Shown: one piece after another, positions 1 through 7,700 of the stretch
Numbering within the stretch: the stretch's first letter is position 1
How the letters are laid out: every line of letters begins with the position of its first letter
Assembly: GCA_019307645.1 (NCBI GenBank)
Contig: JAFDJF010000012.1
Coordinates: 1-12,733, forward strand
Direction: 5' to 3'
DNA length: 12,733 nucleotides
DNA from: Deltaproteobacteria bacterium
GTDB lineage: Bacteria; Desulfobacterota; DSM-4660; Desulfatiglandales; Desulfatiglandaceae
Notes under the pieces: generated by a model
What the model was told of the DNA's origin: nothing
What the model saw: the letters and a program-made list of their open reading frames with translations, nothing else
Databases searched by the model: none
Position numbers and translations under genes: made by a program

Positions 1-1
1 A

Positions 2-103
2 GCCAATATTCCTCTATTGGAGCTTGAAAGGGAGTATATTTTGGGGGCAACCGGACAACTCAAAACAAGGGCCCAGGCCTTTTTGGAAAGGATCGGGAGG
101 TAA
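2..103 (+). CDS. 2-hydroxyacyl-CoA dehydratase / benzoyl-CoA reductase-type subunit, C-terminal end only
   Basis: The window opens inside a gene; only its last 33 codons and a TAA stop (101-103) are visible. The end contains PLLELEREYI followed by GQLKTRAQAFLE. This resembles the C-terminal helix of the BcrC/HgdB/FldC superfamily, where a conserved Leu-Glu-x-x-Tyr segment precedes a Gly-Gln-x-x-Thr-Arg-x-x-Ala-Phe motif. Proteins of this family bind a [4Fe-4S] cluster and form the catalytic heterodimer that dehydrates 2-hydroxyacyl-CoA or reduces an aromatic acyl-CoA. The next gene starts five bases after the stop and encodes a second member of the family, so the two are almost certainly co-translated partners. 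The substrate cannot be told from this fragment, and the assignment rests on a short stretch plus the strong context. Confidence 0.72.
   Translation, partial: ANIPLLELEREYILGATGQLKTRAQAFLERIGR
95..100 (+). promoter_or_regulatory. Ribosome binding site that decides the start of the next gene
   Basis: A GGGAGG purine tract lies inside the last codons of the upstream gene. It is eight bases from the ATG at 109 but only five from the overlapping in-frame GTG at 106. The longer spacing is closer to the usual optimum, so ATG 109 is preferred as the start. The two choices differ by a single residue. Confidence 0.5.
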
Positions 104-108
104 TTGTG

Positions 109-1404
109 ATGGATGAGAAAAACAGTCTGGTAAAGACAATTGTGGAGGGGATGGAATTTGCTCTGGACGCAATGGCAGGAAAAGAGCCTTCTGATGAGGG
201 AGTTAAATTGCCCTCAACCGACATACTTAATCTGATAACGGGCCATTGGCGAAAGGTATACAACGCTTACCAAAACGGGAAAACCGTAGCCTGGACCAAT
301 TTCGGAATTCCTACGGAACTGTTTTTTGCGATGGATATCGTGCCCATGGGGACGGATACCATCGCCGCCGCCGCCGCTTCGATTGGATTAGCATACAGAT
401 ATAATGACCTTGCTTCAGAAAAGGTGCCTGAGTATTTGTGCTCGAACAACACGATTCTGCTCGGTTCCATGTTAGCGGGTGACATATCTCCACCGGACGT
501 CATGATTCATCCGGCAAATCCTTGCGATTCGAATCTGGCTACTTATCCGGTTTTTTCCGAGTACTTTAATTTTCCTTATTTCATGGTTGATATGCCCTAT
601 ATCACCTCGGAAAAAAGTATTCCCTATGTGGCGAATGAATACAAGAAATTGATATCTCTGTTGGAAGAAATAACAGGTCGCAAACTGGATTTGGATAGGC
701 TCAGACAGGTTATGGAGTATTCAAATATCACCCATGAACATGTCTTAAAGCTCAACGAATTGAGAGAAGCGGTGCCGTCTCCGTATTCAAGCATGGAAGT
801 CATGGGAGAAGTTGGTTTGCTTCTGAACATGGTTGGGACCCCCCAGGTGGCAGAGTATTTCACAAAGAGATATGATCTAATAAAGGGTATGGTGGAAAGG
901 GGCGAGGGCTATATGACGCGGGAGCAGGAAAAATTGAGGGTGGTATGGATCTATGGCGCTCCTGTATTTGACTACGGTCTCTATGACTGGTCTGAACAAG
1001 AACATGGCGCCGTGTTGGTATCTCAAATGAACAACAACTTTATTAATGAGCCGGTTGAAGATATTTCAGATATTGACCCTATACTGAACGGGTTGGCACA
1101 GAAATTGGTTTTGATGCCCATGACCAGAGAGTGCGGAGGTCCGTGGGAGAACTATTTAAATAATTCATGTGGGCTTTTAAAGCGTTATAAGGCAGATGCA
1201 GCCATTTTCGGAGGCAATGTTGCCTGTAAGTCCAGCTGGGCTGTAGCCAAACTGGTGAAGGACAAGGTTCAGGAAGAGACGGGGGTTCCTATCTGCAATA
1301 TTGAATTGGATCTTTTTGATGACAGGATTGCATCGTCCGATGCCGTCAAAGCACAGCTTGGAGAGTACTTTACGATGATGTTACAGAAAAAACAGGGGGG
1401 ATAA
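109..1404 (+). CDS. 2-hydroxyacyl-CoA dehydratase family subunit (BcrB/HgdA/FldB-like)
   Basis: This 431-residue protein is a complete [4Fe-4S]-carrying subunit of the 2-hydroxyacyl-CoA dehydratase/benzoyl-CoA reductase superfamily. An early segment at residues 58-80 (GKTVAWTNFGIPTELFFAMD) matches the conserved 'K-x-V-x-W...G-x-P-x-E-L-x-x-A-M-D' region. Cys111 (YLCSNN) and Cys139 (HPANPCDSN) are the expected N-terminal and central cluster ligands. Cys342, Cys354 and Cys373 lie in the C-terminal half, where the third ligand is expected. The family's C-terminal Gly-Val-Pro...Glu-x-Asp...Asp-x-Arg pattern is at residues 392-406. A (GCC)n run encodes the alanines at 86-90. The partner subunit lies immediately upstream and the activase four bases downstream, forming a tight operon. 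The enzyme could be a 2-hydroxyacyl-CoA dehydratase, a class I aryl-CoA reductase or a relative of unknown substrate. At about 430 residues it is nearer BcrB in size, but the single activase gene is more typical of dehydratases. Family membership is secure; substrate is not. Confidence 0.88.
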   Translation: MDEKNSLVKTIVEGMEFALDAMAGKEPSDEGVKLPSTDILNLITGHWRKVYNAYQNGKTVAWTNFGIPTELFFAMDIVPMGTDTIAAAAASIGLAYRYNDLASEKVPEYLCSNNTILLGSMLAGDISPPDVMIHPANPCDSNLATYPVFSEYFNFPYFMVDMPYITSEKSIPYVANEYKKLISLLEEITGRKLDLDRLRQVMEYSNITHEHVLKLNELREAVPSPYSSMEVMGEVGLLLNMVGTPQVAEYFTKRYDLIKGMVERGEGYMTREQEKLRVVWIYGAPVFDYGLYDWSEQEHGAVLVSQMNNNFINEPVEDISDIDPILNGLAQKLVLMPMTRECGGPWENYLNNSCGLLKRYKADAAIFGGNVACKSSWAVAKLVKDKVQEETGVPICNIELDLFDDRIASSDAVKAQLGEYFTMMLQKKQGG

Positions 1405-1408
1405 TCTA

Positions 1409-2200
1409 ATGATTGTGGCAGGATGCGATGTGGGGTCCTTGACAGGAAAGGCCGTTATTTTAAACGATGAAAAAATTCTGTCTACCAGTATCATTCCGGT
1501 CGAAATCAGGCCTGAGGACACGGCCATGAATGCCATTAACCAGGCCCTGTCTAAAACCGGTCTTATAATGGAAGATATTCAGTATGTTGTAGGCACCGGC
1601 TATGGAAGGACAAAGATTCCATTTGCCAATGACAATGTCTCTGAAATCACCTGCCATGGGGTGGGCGCCTACTGGCAGGTTCCGTCCATAAGAACGATAG
1701 TTGATATCGGCGGTCAGGACTGTAAGGTGATTTCATTGGATTCCGACGGGTATGTGGCGGACTTTGCCATGAATGACAAGTGCGCAGCCGGGACCGGGAG
1801 ATTTCTTGAGGGCGTGGCAAGGGCACTGAAACTGGAACTGGAAGAACTTGGCCCCATATCACTCAAGTCCGATAACCCTGCTTTGATCAGTACCCAGTGC
1901 AGCGTCTTTGCAGAATCCGAAGTGGTATCTCTTTTGGCCGACGGTGTGGATATCGCAGATATTGTTGCCGGGATTCATAAAGCCATTGCCGGCCGGCTGG
2001 TGTCCATGGTAAATAAGGTCGGTCTTAAACAGGATTTCACCATTGCCGGGGGCGTATCAAAAAATGCCGGAGTGGTAAAATTTTTGGAAGAAGGATTAGG
2101 GGCGATAAGGCATTTGCCTGAAGATCCACAACTGGGTGGCGCTCTGGGAGCGGCGCTCATGGCTAAGGAAAAGCTGGAAAAAGAACGTAAGCGAAAATAA
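1409..2200 (+). CDS. CoA-substrate enzyme activase (BcrA/BadF/BzdG/HgdC ATPase family)
   Basis: This 263-residue protein is an ATP-dependent reductive activator of the ASKHA (acetate/sugar kinase, Hsp70, actin) fold. As a homodimer bridging one [4Fe-4S] cluster, it couples ATP hydrolysis to low-potential electron transfer into the dehydratase/reductase encoded just upstream. Visible motifs are the phosphate-1 loop at residues 6-14 (CDVGSLTGK), phosphate-2 at 99-107 (DIGGQDCKV) and the adenosine motif at 214-221 (GGVSKNAG). The two cluster-ligand cysteines are Cys125 in NDKCAAGTGRFLEG and Cys164 in STQCSVFAESE, corresponding to Cys127 and Cys166 of HgdC. Its length is typical of HgdC and BcrD and shorter than BcrA. 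The start is ATG 1409, four bases after the preceding stop, with a GGGGGG tract at 1395-1400 as ribosome binding site. No second activase follows, so a homodimer is the simplest reading. It is the last gene on this strand before a convergent gap. Confidence 0.93.
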   Translation: MIVAGCDVGSLTGKAVILNDEKILSTSIIPVEIRPEDTAMNAINQALSKTGLIMEDIQYVVGTGYGRTKIPFANDNVSEITCHGVGAYWQVPSIRTIVDIGGQDCKVISLDSDGYVADFAMNDKCAAGTGRFLEGVARALKLELEELGPISLKSDNPALISTQCSVFAESEVVSLLADGVDIADIVAGIHKAIAGRLVSMVNKVGLKQDFTIAGGVSKNAGVVKFLEEGLGAIRHLPEDPQLGGALGAALMAKEKLEKERKRK

Positions 2201-2269
2201 CAACGTGCAAAATCCGGATAGTGATCTTTTTTCTGAGGGTTTACACTAGATATTGATTAACCGAATTAA

Positions 2270-2290
2270 ACCATCTGCTTTGCAGGTGGT
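2270..2290. repeat. Short hairpin, possible left end of an IS200/IS605-like remnant
   Basis: ACCATCTGC, a TTT loop and GCAGGTGGT form a nine-pair stem with one G-T pair. It lies 69 bases after the activase stop. No T-run follows, so it is a poor intrinsic terminator. Its form (about 20 bases, three-base loop) resembles the subterminal hairpins recognised by Y1 (HUH) transposases. It may pair as a left end with the hairpin at 2623-2641. This is an inference from shape only. Confidence 0.35.
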
Positions 2291-2338
2291 CCCAGATTTG
2301 CTATGCGGGTAAGTGAGAGCATGTTTTTCACCGCCCGT

Positions 2339-2368
2339 CGTAGATCCCGTTCACTGTGCGGGGCTACG
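2339..2368. repeat. Imperfect palindrome (CGTAG...CTACG)
   Basis: CGTAGATCCCG at 2339-2349 faces CGGGGCTACG at 2359-2368 across a nine-base loop, with a bulge in the stem. It is the first of the closely spaced palindromes in the convergent gap. No coding function is apparent. Confidence 0.5.
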
Positions 2369-2401
2369 CTAGAGTCGCAGAGTTCGCAGAGTGGACTGAT
2401 A

Positions 2402-2435
2402 TTATAGAGAATCGGGAGATGCCGATTCTCTATAA
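2402..2435. repeat. Perfect 14-bp hairpin
   Basis: TTATAGAGAATCGG (2402-2415) and CCGATTCTCTATAA (2422-2435) are exact reverse complements around a six-base loop, GAGATG. The outer A/T-rich steps would give a short U-tract on either strand. It could therefore act as a weak two-way terminator between the convergent activase and recD genes, though it lies about 200 bases beyond the activase stop. Confidence 0.7.
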
Positions 2436-2446
2436 ACAACTCATAC

Positions 2447-2482
2447 CAGTAGCCGGTAGAATCAACAGTGAACGAGCTACTG
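2447..2482. repeat. Inverted repeat CAGTAGC / GCTACTG
   Basis: Exact seven-base arms at 2447-2453 and 2476-2482 flank a 22-base loop. This is weak taken alone, but it sits in line with hairpins on both sides as part of the same element. Confidence 0.45.
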
Positions 2483-2492
2483 ATTGTTTTTT

Positions 2493-2540
2493 GTTTGTCA
2501 GAGGCCTGTCCCGCACAACGATGCGGGGCTCCCGACAAAC
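2493..2540. repeat. Imperfect hairpin with T-rich and A-rich flanks
   Basis: The outer arms GTTTGTC (2493-2499) and GACAAAC (2534-2540) are exact reverse complements. The inner arms CCCGCA and TGCGGG pair around a short loop. A T-run precedes the left arm and an A-run (AACAAAAAG) follows the right arm. On the minus strand the hairpin is therefore followed by a run of T, a layout compatible with an intrinsic terminator for the recCBD transcript, about 195 bases past the recD stop. The inner stem is interrupted. Confidence 0.45.
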
Positions 2541-2598
2541 AACAAAAAGATTCTCTCTGTGTTCTCTGGGCCTCTGTGGTGAATAATATTTAGATAGA

Positions 2599-2649
2599 GA
2601 CCCTTTTAGGGTCAATTTCAAGCCACCCCTTCGAGGGGTGGTAGTTGAC
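2599..2649. repeat. Twin hairpins resembling an IS200/IS605 right end
   Basis: The first hairpin is GACCCT-TTT-AGGGTC (2599-2613). The second is CCACCCCT-TCG-AGGGGTGG (2623-2641), perfect over eight pairs. It is followed by TAGTTGAC, and an outer GTCAA (2611-2615) can pair with TTGAC (2645-2649). A tight GC stem just inside a TTGAC-type tip resembles the right ends of IS200/IS605-family elements moved by Y1 transposases. No tnpA or tnpB gene is nearby, so at most this is a solo end or a non-autonomous copy. It could also serve as a terminator for recD, but no T-run follows it on either strand. Confidence 0.5.
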
Positions 2650-2736
2650 TTTAAATGTTGAATTAAGAAAAAGAACAACTTCAGAGCTAGTTTCAAAACG
2701 TTTCAGTTTGGTCAAGGTCAAGTCGAAGATCCCGGA

Positions 2737-4623
2737 CTATGAGCGGGGGCGGGCGAAAATTTCCGTTTGTCTTACCCTTCCCCAAAGCGCATCACGCAGA
2801 CCGGACGTCCTCTCAGTGCGTCTGGAAACCGCGGTGCGAAAGACATCCTCTTTTCCCCATATTTCAATGTGCTCTCTGGCGCGGGTGATACCCGTGTATA
2901 TCAACTCCCTTGTCAATACCGGATAATCCTTGTCCGGCAGGAGCATAAGTACTCTGTCGAACTCAGATCCCTGGCTTTTGTGGACCGTCATGGCATATAC
3001 GGTCTCGTGTTCAGGCAGTCTTAACGGATGCAGTTTTCTCAGAGTGCCGTCAGCAGCAGGAAAAAATGCGCGCAGATCATTATTCGATTCCGGATCCGGG
3101 AGTAACAACCCCACATCACCATTGAAAAGTCTCAGATTATAATCATTGCGGGTTATGAGCAGAGGCCGGTAAGGGTACCAGGTTTTTGCCGGGTCTATGA
3201 GTCCCGCGCTTTTGAGAATCTGCTCTACCAGCACGTTTAATGCAGACACGCCGTACGGACCTTTTCTCAAGGCGCACAATATGCGAAAACGCTCAAACAG
3301 ATCAAATGCCTCCCACGGGTCGCCGGCATTCAAGTAATGTTTAAAGCCGTTGAGGACGGTGACTTGAATAGATCCCGGCAAAGTATGGGGCTGTGGCAAA
3401 TCTTTCCATGTGATATCCTCATATCTGTCTTCTTTCAGGACGTCCAGGGAGATATCGCCGTCTCCTGCATTTACTGCACGACTTGCCAAACCGATTCCAC
3501 TGTCGCTCCCGAAGCGATAGCTCTTGTGAAGCTGAACAATACAGTCCCGGGTTCCTGATTTATTGTTCTCTTCCGGCTTCCTGTCGACCACGCATCCTGC
3601 TACCTCTTTTAGATCGCTCAAAAACCGTTTTGAGAATCCGTGATTATTCCCTGAATCGCAGATATCGCCAAGTACGGCCCCCGCTTCCACTGAAGCGAGC
3701 TGGTCTTTGTCCCCCAGAAGCACCAAACGTGCCTCTTGTGGAAGTGCCTGAACAAGTTTGGACATGAGGGCCATGTCCACCATTGAGGCCTCATCAACTA
3801 TTACGACATTGACAGGCAGCGTGTTCCGCGCGTTATGACGGAAATACGGGGAGTTCGGGATCGTCCCAAGCAGCCGATGTATGGTTGATGCCTCTGACAG
3901 TATTGCATCCTTGACCTTGTCCGGGCAGTTAAGCTTGTTTTTTGCAGCCTTCACCGCCTCCTGCAGTCTGGAAGCGGCCTTGCCGGTGGGAGCAGCAAGG
4001 GCTATCCGGACCTTTTTTGTGCCGGACTGCTCCAGAATCAGGGCAATGATTTTTGCAACGGTTGTGGTCTTACCGGTTCCCGGTCCACCGGATATGACAC
4101 AGAACTTTTTTTTCAGTGCAGTAAATGCGGCAACCTTCTGCCAGTCGCTTTCTCCTGACGCGATCTCAGGAAACAACCGCGCCAGGCCTTCTTTCAGAAG
4201 CGGAAGATCAACATCCCGGATGTCGTCATTTACACGGTTTTTCAAAAGCTCAGACAGTTTTTCCTGGTATTCCCAGTAGCGGTACAGATAAAGCCTTGAC
4301 CTGTCATCCAGGATCAAAGGTTTGTATTGGCCCGGCCTTCCAACTACGGAACTCTTTTCAAGTTTGCTTTGCCACGCCGCCAGTTCAGGGCAGACTACAG
4401 CCCCCGTCACACTGTTTTCCTTGAGCAGGGACTTTCCTTCCACACTGGAAAGATCCAGGCAAATATGGCCCTGTCCTCTGTAGCTGCTCACAAGCGCTGA
4501 CGCAATAAACAGTGCAGGATCATCCCCTCCAGAAAGCGCTGTGGCAAACCTGGCGAAATGGATATCCAGATAGGATAGGATCCCTTTTTCATGAAGGAGG
4601 CTTAGAACTTTTTTATTGAACAT
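2737..4623 (-). CDS. recD: RecBCD enzyme subunit RecD (5'-3' helicase)
   Basis: This 628-residue protein (E. coli RecD is 608) is the superfamily 1B helicase that moves 5' to 3' in the RecBCD complex. The N-terminal 150 or so residues are the RecB-contacting domain. Walker A GGPGTGKTT is at 179-187, the APTGKAASRL motif at 211-220, STIHRLLG at 246-253, DEAS of Walker B at 277-280 and GDKDQLASVEAG at 304-315. The C-terminal motifs are TVHKSQGSEF near 546-555 and YTGITRAREH near 574-583. All catalytic motifs look intact. The start ATG (complement of 4621-4623) has GGAG upstream about 11 bases away. The gene lies 78 bases downstream of recB as the last gene of a recC-recB-recD operon. The spacer holds a weak hairpin (4649-4675). 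It ends facing the activase gene across a repeat-filled gap. Confidence 0.96.
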   Translation of the reverse strand: MFNKKVLSLLHEKGILSYLDIHFARFATALSGGDDPALFIASALVSSYRGQGHICLDLSSVEGKSLLKENSVTGAVVCPELAAWQSKLEKSSVVGRPGQYKPLILDDRSRLYLYRYWEYQEKLSELLKNRVNDDIRDVDLPLLKEGLARLFPEIASGESDWQKVAAFTALKKKFCVISGGPGTGKTTTVAKIIALILEQSGTKKVRIALAAPTGKAASRLQEAVKAAKNKLNCPDKVKDAILSEASTIHRLLGTIPNSPYFRHNARNTLPVNVVIVDEASMVDMALMSKLVQALPQEARLVLLGDKDQLASVEAGAVLGDICDSGNNHGFSKRFLSDLKEVAGCVVDRKPEENNKSGTRDCIVQLHKSYRFGSDSGIGLASRAVNAGDGDISLDVLKEDRYEDITWKDLPQPHTLPGSIQVTVLNGFKHYLNAGDPWEAFDLFERFRILCALRKGPYGVSALNVLVEQILKSAGLIDPAKTWYPYRPLLITRNDYNLRLFNGDVGLLLPDPESNNDLRAFFPAADGTLRKLHPLRLPEHETVYAMTVHKSQGSEFDRVLMLLPDKDYPVLTRELIYTGITRAREHIEIWGKEDVFRTAVSRRTERTSGLRDALWGRVRQTEIFARPRS

Positions 4624-4648
4624 TCTCAGTGAAACTCCGCCTGCCCAA

Positions 4649-4675
4649 TGGAATGCTTTTGCAGTTGCTATTCCA
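4649..4675. repeat. Weak hairpin in the recB-recD spacer
   Basis: TGGAATGC and GC-T-ATTCCA form an eight-pair stem with one bulge around a ten-base loop. It lies in the 78-base spacer between the recB stop and the recD start. No T-run follows it on the minus strand. A transcript-stability or translation role is possible but unproven, and chance formation cannot be excluded. Confidence 0.25.
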
Positions 4676-4701
4676 TCAGGGTGTTATTCCGTGGTAATTT
4701 C

Positions 4702-7700
4702 TTAAATATCAATCAACCCACTGCACAATTCCGTTGTCAATTCTGCAGACGGTCTGTCCCTGTAAACACCGAATTCCGGCCCCATGTCCGGTTTTACGCC
4801 GCGCAGAAATATGTAGTAAACACCGCCAAAGTGTTTTTCATAACTGTAGTCAGACAGCCGCACCTTCAGATATTGATGCAGTGCAACCGTATAGATATGA
4901 TATTGAAGGATGTAGAGGTCTTCTTCCATGGCCATGCCAAGCGCCTCGGGGCTGTAATCCTCGACACGGCTGCCCAGGTAATTTGATTTCCAGTCAACGA
5001 GATAGAACCTGTTTTGGAACTGAAAAACCATGTCCATGAATCCTTTCATGAAACCGTTGACCGGGGAGAAATTCAGCTTCCCCATGCGCTCCGGGAAGTC
5101 AGAACTTATTTCAGCAATGGGCATTCTTTCAAAAAGGCGTTTCAGCTTTTCGGGCGTAATGGATTTAAGCGGAAAATAAAAACCCAGCTCGTTGAGCCGC
5201 TCAGTGTTCGGGATACCCGAAAAGGTGAAGTCTTTTTGATCCGGTTCCAGAGGAACTGAAAGAACATTCCTGAGCATGTCGCAAATGGTCTGATTCCATA
5301 GCGTCTCAAACCCGTATTCCAGAAGTTTTGTCTCCACCAGTTCTTTCATATGAGCATCATCTTTCCGGGTAAAATCCAGATGTTCCAGAATATCATGCAT
5401 GAATGTTCCCGGCCCTGCACCCTTTGGAAAAGCAAAAATTCCTGCAGGCTCTTCCAGATCGATCAGCCCCTCAGATGCCCTTTGATCATAACCGTCTGCT
5501 CCGATTTCACCATCATGATCGGCAATCTCTGCACGGTTGGGCTGATTTGATATAAGTGACGAGAAGCTCGAAATGCGGAAGCCCTGGTCAATATGCCCTT
5601 TAAACCCCTGGAACCTCAGTTTCGCCTGCAACCCGGATTGAGGCGAATAATCCACCCCCGCTTTTTCGGGCATTTCAGAAAGTCGGATGGCCCCTTCCGC
5701 CTTGCCGCACAGTGTTTCAAGTTCGGCATAAATGCCTGGGTCACTCAGGGAATTAAAACGGGCGCTTGTGGCGTCCAGGATATTATCTATGCCATCCGAG
5801 TCAGGCGGATGCAGCAGGTAAGCAGGGGCTGACGTATCCGCTTTATTGAAACGACCCCAGACAAGATAACACCGGTTTTTCGCACGGGTCATCGCCACGT
5901 ACATGAGGCGCAGATTCTCCGCAAGCATCTCTTTTTCTGCAAGCACACGGTTCTCGTCAAGCGCCTCAGAGCCCATGTCAAAGGTCAATTTCATGTTTTC
6001 GGATTCATCATGAAACATGAATGGGCCGTTCCGGTCCCGGCTCCTTGAGCCTCCCCAGACAAAGGGACAAAACACAACCGGATACTCCAGGCCCTTGCTT
6101 CTGTGGATGGTCACAAGCCGCACTGCATTCTCATCACTTTCAAGACGGAGCTGGTGTTCTTCCGCTGTCTGCGTTTCCGTATTTCTTTTTTCAGACAGCC
6201 ACTTCAAAAGGCCGGTCATGCCCAGCTTTTTTTCCACAGAGGCCTGATGGAGCACTTCTGAAAGATGCAGCAGGTTCGTGCTTCGTCGCTCTCCATCAGG
6301 AAAGGACATCAAACGGGGCAGCACCTTCTCTTCCAGGGCCATGGACTTGAACATGCGCATGAAACCATGCCGGTTCCACAGGGTATGATACTCCCTGAAT
6401 CTGACCAGCCATTTCTCCCATTCGCCTTCATTTTCTATGATACGATCTATGTGTTCTCCGCTGATACCGATCATGTCTGTTGTAAGCGATGACTTGAGGG
6501 CCCTTTCTTTGTCCGGTTGCGCAATACCTGCAAGGACTCGCTCCATTTCCAGAGCCTCGTGGGAAACGAACAGATTGTCCGTCGTGTAGAGAACGCTCGG
6601 AACCTTGAGTTCGGACAGGGCCTGCTGCATGATGTGTGCCTCGGTGTTCTGCCTCACAAGCACGGCAATGTCCATTTCCTGCAAAGGCCTGTCCCCCAGC
6701 ATTACCTTCCGTGCTGCAGCAAGAGACAGCAGACGTGAGATTTCCGCTGCAACGGCTCCGGCAATCCTGAGCCTTGCCGTGGATTTGTTGAGGGCCTTTG
6801 CCGAACCTGTTATTTTCCCGGCATCCAAAAACCACAACTGCATGGGAGATTCGGACAAAACCCCTTTTATCTCCAGCAGCTCAAAGTCTTTTTTTTCAGC
6901 CGGCGGGCGCACCCGATGATAAGGGATCTGTTCGTAGACAAAAGGCGGACTGGCATTTTCAAAGACCGCATTGACCGCAGTAATGAGTCCGGGTTCAGAG
7001 CGCCAGTTTTCATTCAACGTATAACGGTTCTGGGCATGTGCGGCTGCGTCCATGTACGCAAAGATATCGGCCCCCCTGAACCCGTATATGGCCTGTTTGG
7101 GATCTCCGATGAGAAAGAGGCCACTTTTTTTAGCATCGAATATATTCTTGAATATGGCATATTGAATCGGGTCCGTGTCCTGAAATTCGTCGATCAGGGC
7201 AGCCTTGAACTTTTCTCGTATGCCCCGTGCGAGGTCTTCCCCCCCCATCCCTTCCAGTGCCCTGTAAAGGCGCAGCAGGAGGTCATCAAAAAACTGGATG
7301 TTCTTCCTCTTTTTCCTTAAATCAAGTTCACCCTGCAAAAAATGGAACAGCTTTATTTTCAGCCCCAGAAGGCGCTTTTCAAAGACATCCGCCAGTTCCT
7401 CACACGTGTCTCTCAAGGTTTCGCAGATATGAAAAAACGGGTGCTCGGGAGCCGTATGGTTTTTTTTCACTGCCCCTTCAATCTCACTTGAACAAAACTT
7501 GCTGAAGCCGTCGAACAATATCGGATTATTGCCGCCCGAAGCAGCCAAGTCCTCCATCCGCTGAATCCAGACGGGGATCTTCTTTCCATATTTTGTTCTG
7601 TTCAGACCCTTATCGGTAACAAAGATCTGTTCTACTGCTTCCTTTGCTGCGGGCCATGCCCTGCGCATTTCTTCAAAGGCTTCTTTAAACCGCAGCTCTT

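Larger units (their letters stand above)
2371..2582. repeat. Nested palindromic element with CTCTG-word ends
   Basis: The left edge (2371-2394) carries AGAGTCGCAGAGTTCGCAGAG. The right edge (2553-2582) carries CTCTCTGTGTTCTCTGGGCC and then CTCTGTGGTGA. Reverse-complementing the left edge aligns it with the right edge at about 18 of 26 bases, so they act as diverged terminal inverted repeats. Between them are three further hairpins: 2402-2435, 2447-2482 and 2493-2540. From memory, strings of CTCTGxG words like these recur between genes in many environmental genomes, but this was not searched. The open frames that cross the element on both strands follow the palindrome and show no protein-like features. 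Confidence 0.6.

Noticed and set aside
2266..2586. Overlapping open frames on both strands in the convergent gap (76 codons on +, 90 on -)
   Set aside because: They run through palindromic repeat DNA, mirror each other, lack ribosome binding sites and show no protein-like motif.
6428..6835. A 135-codon - strand frame within recB
   Set aside because: It is an out-of-frame shadow of the RecB coding sequence, whose motifs continue uninterrupted through this region.
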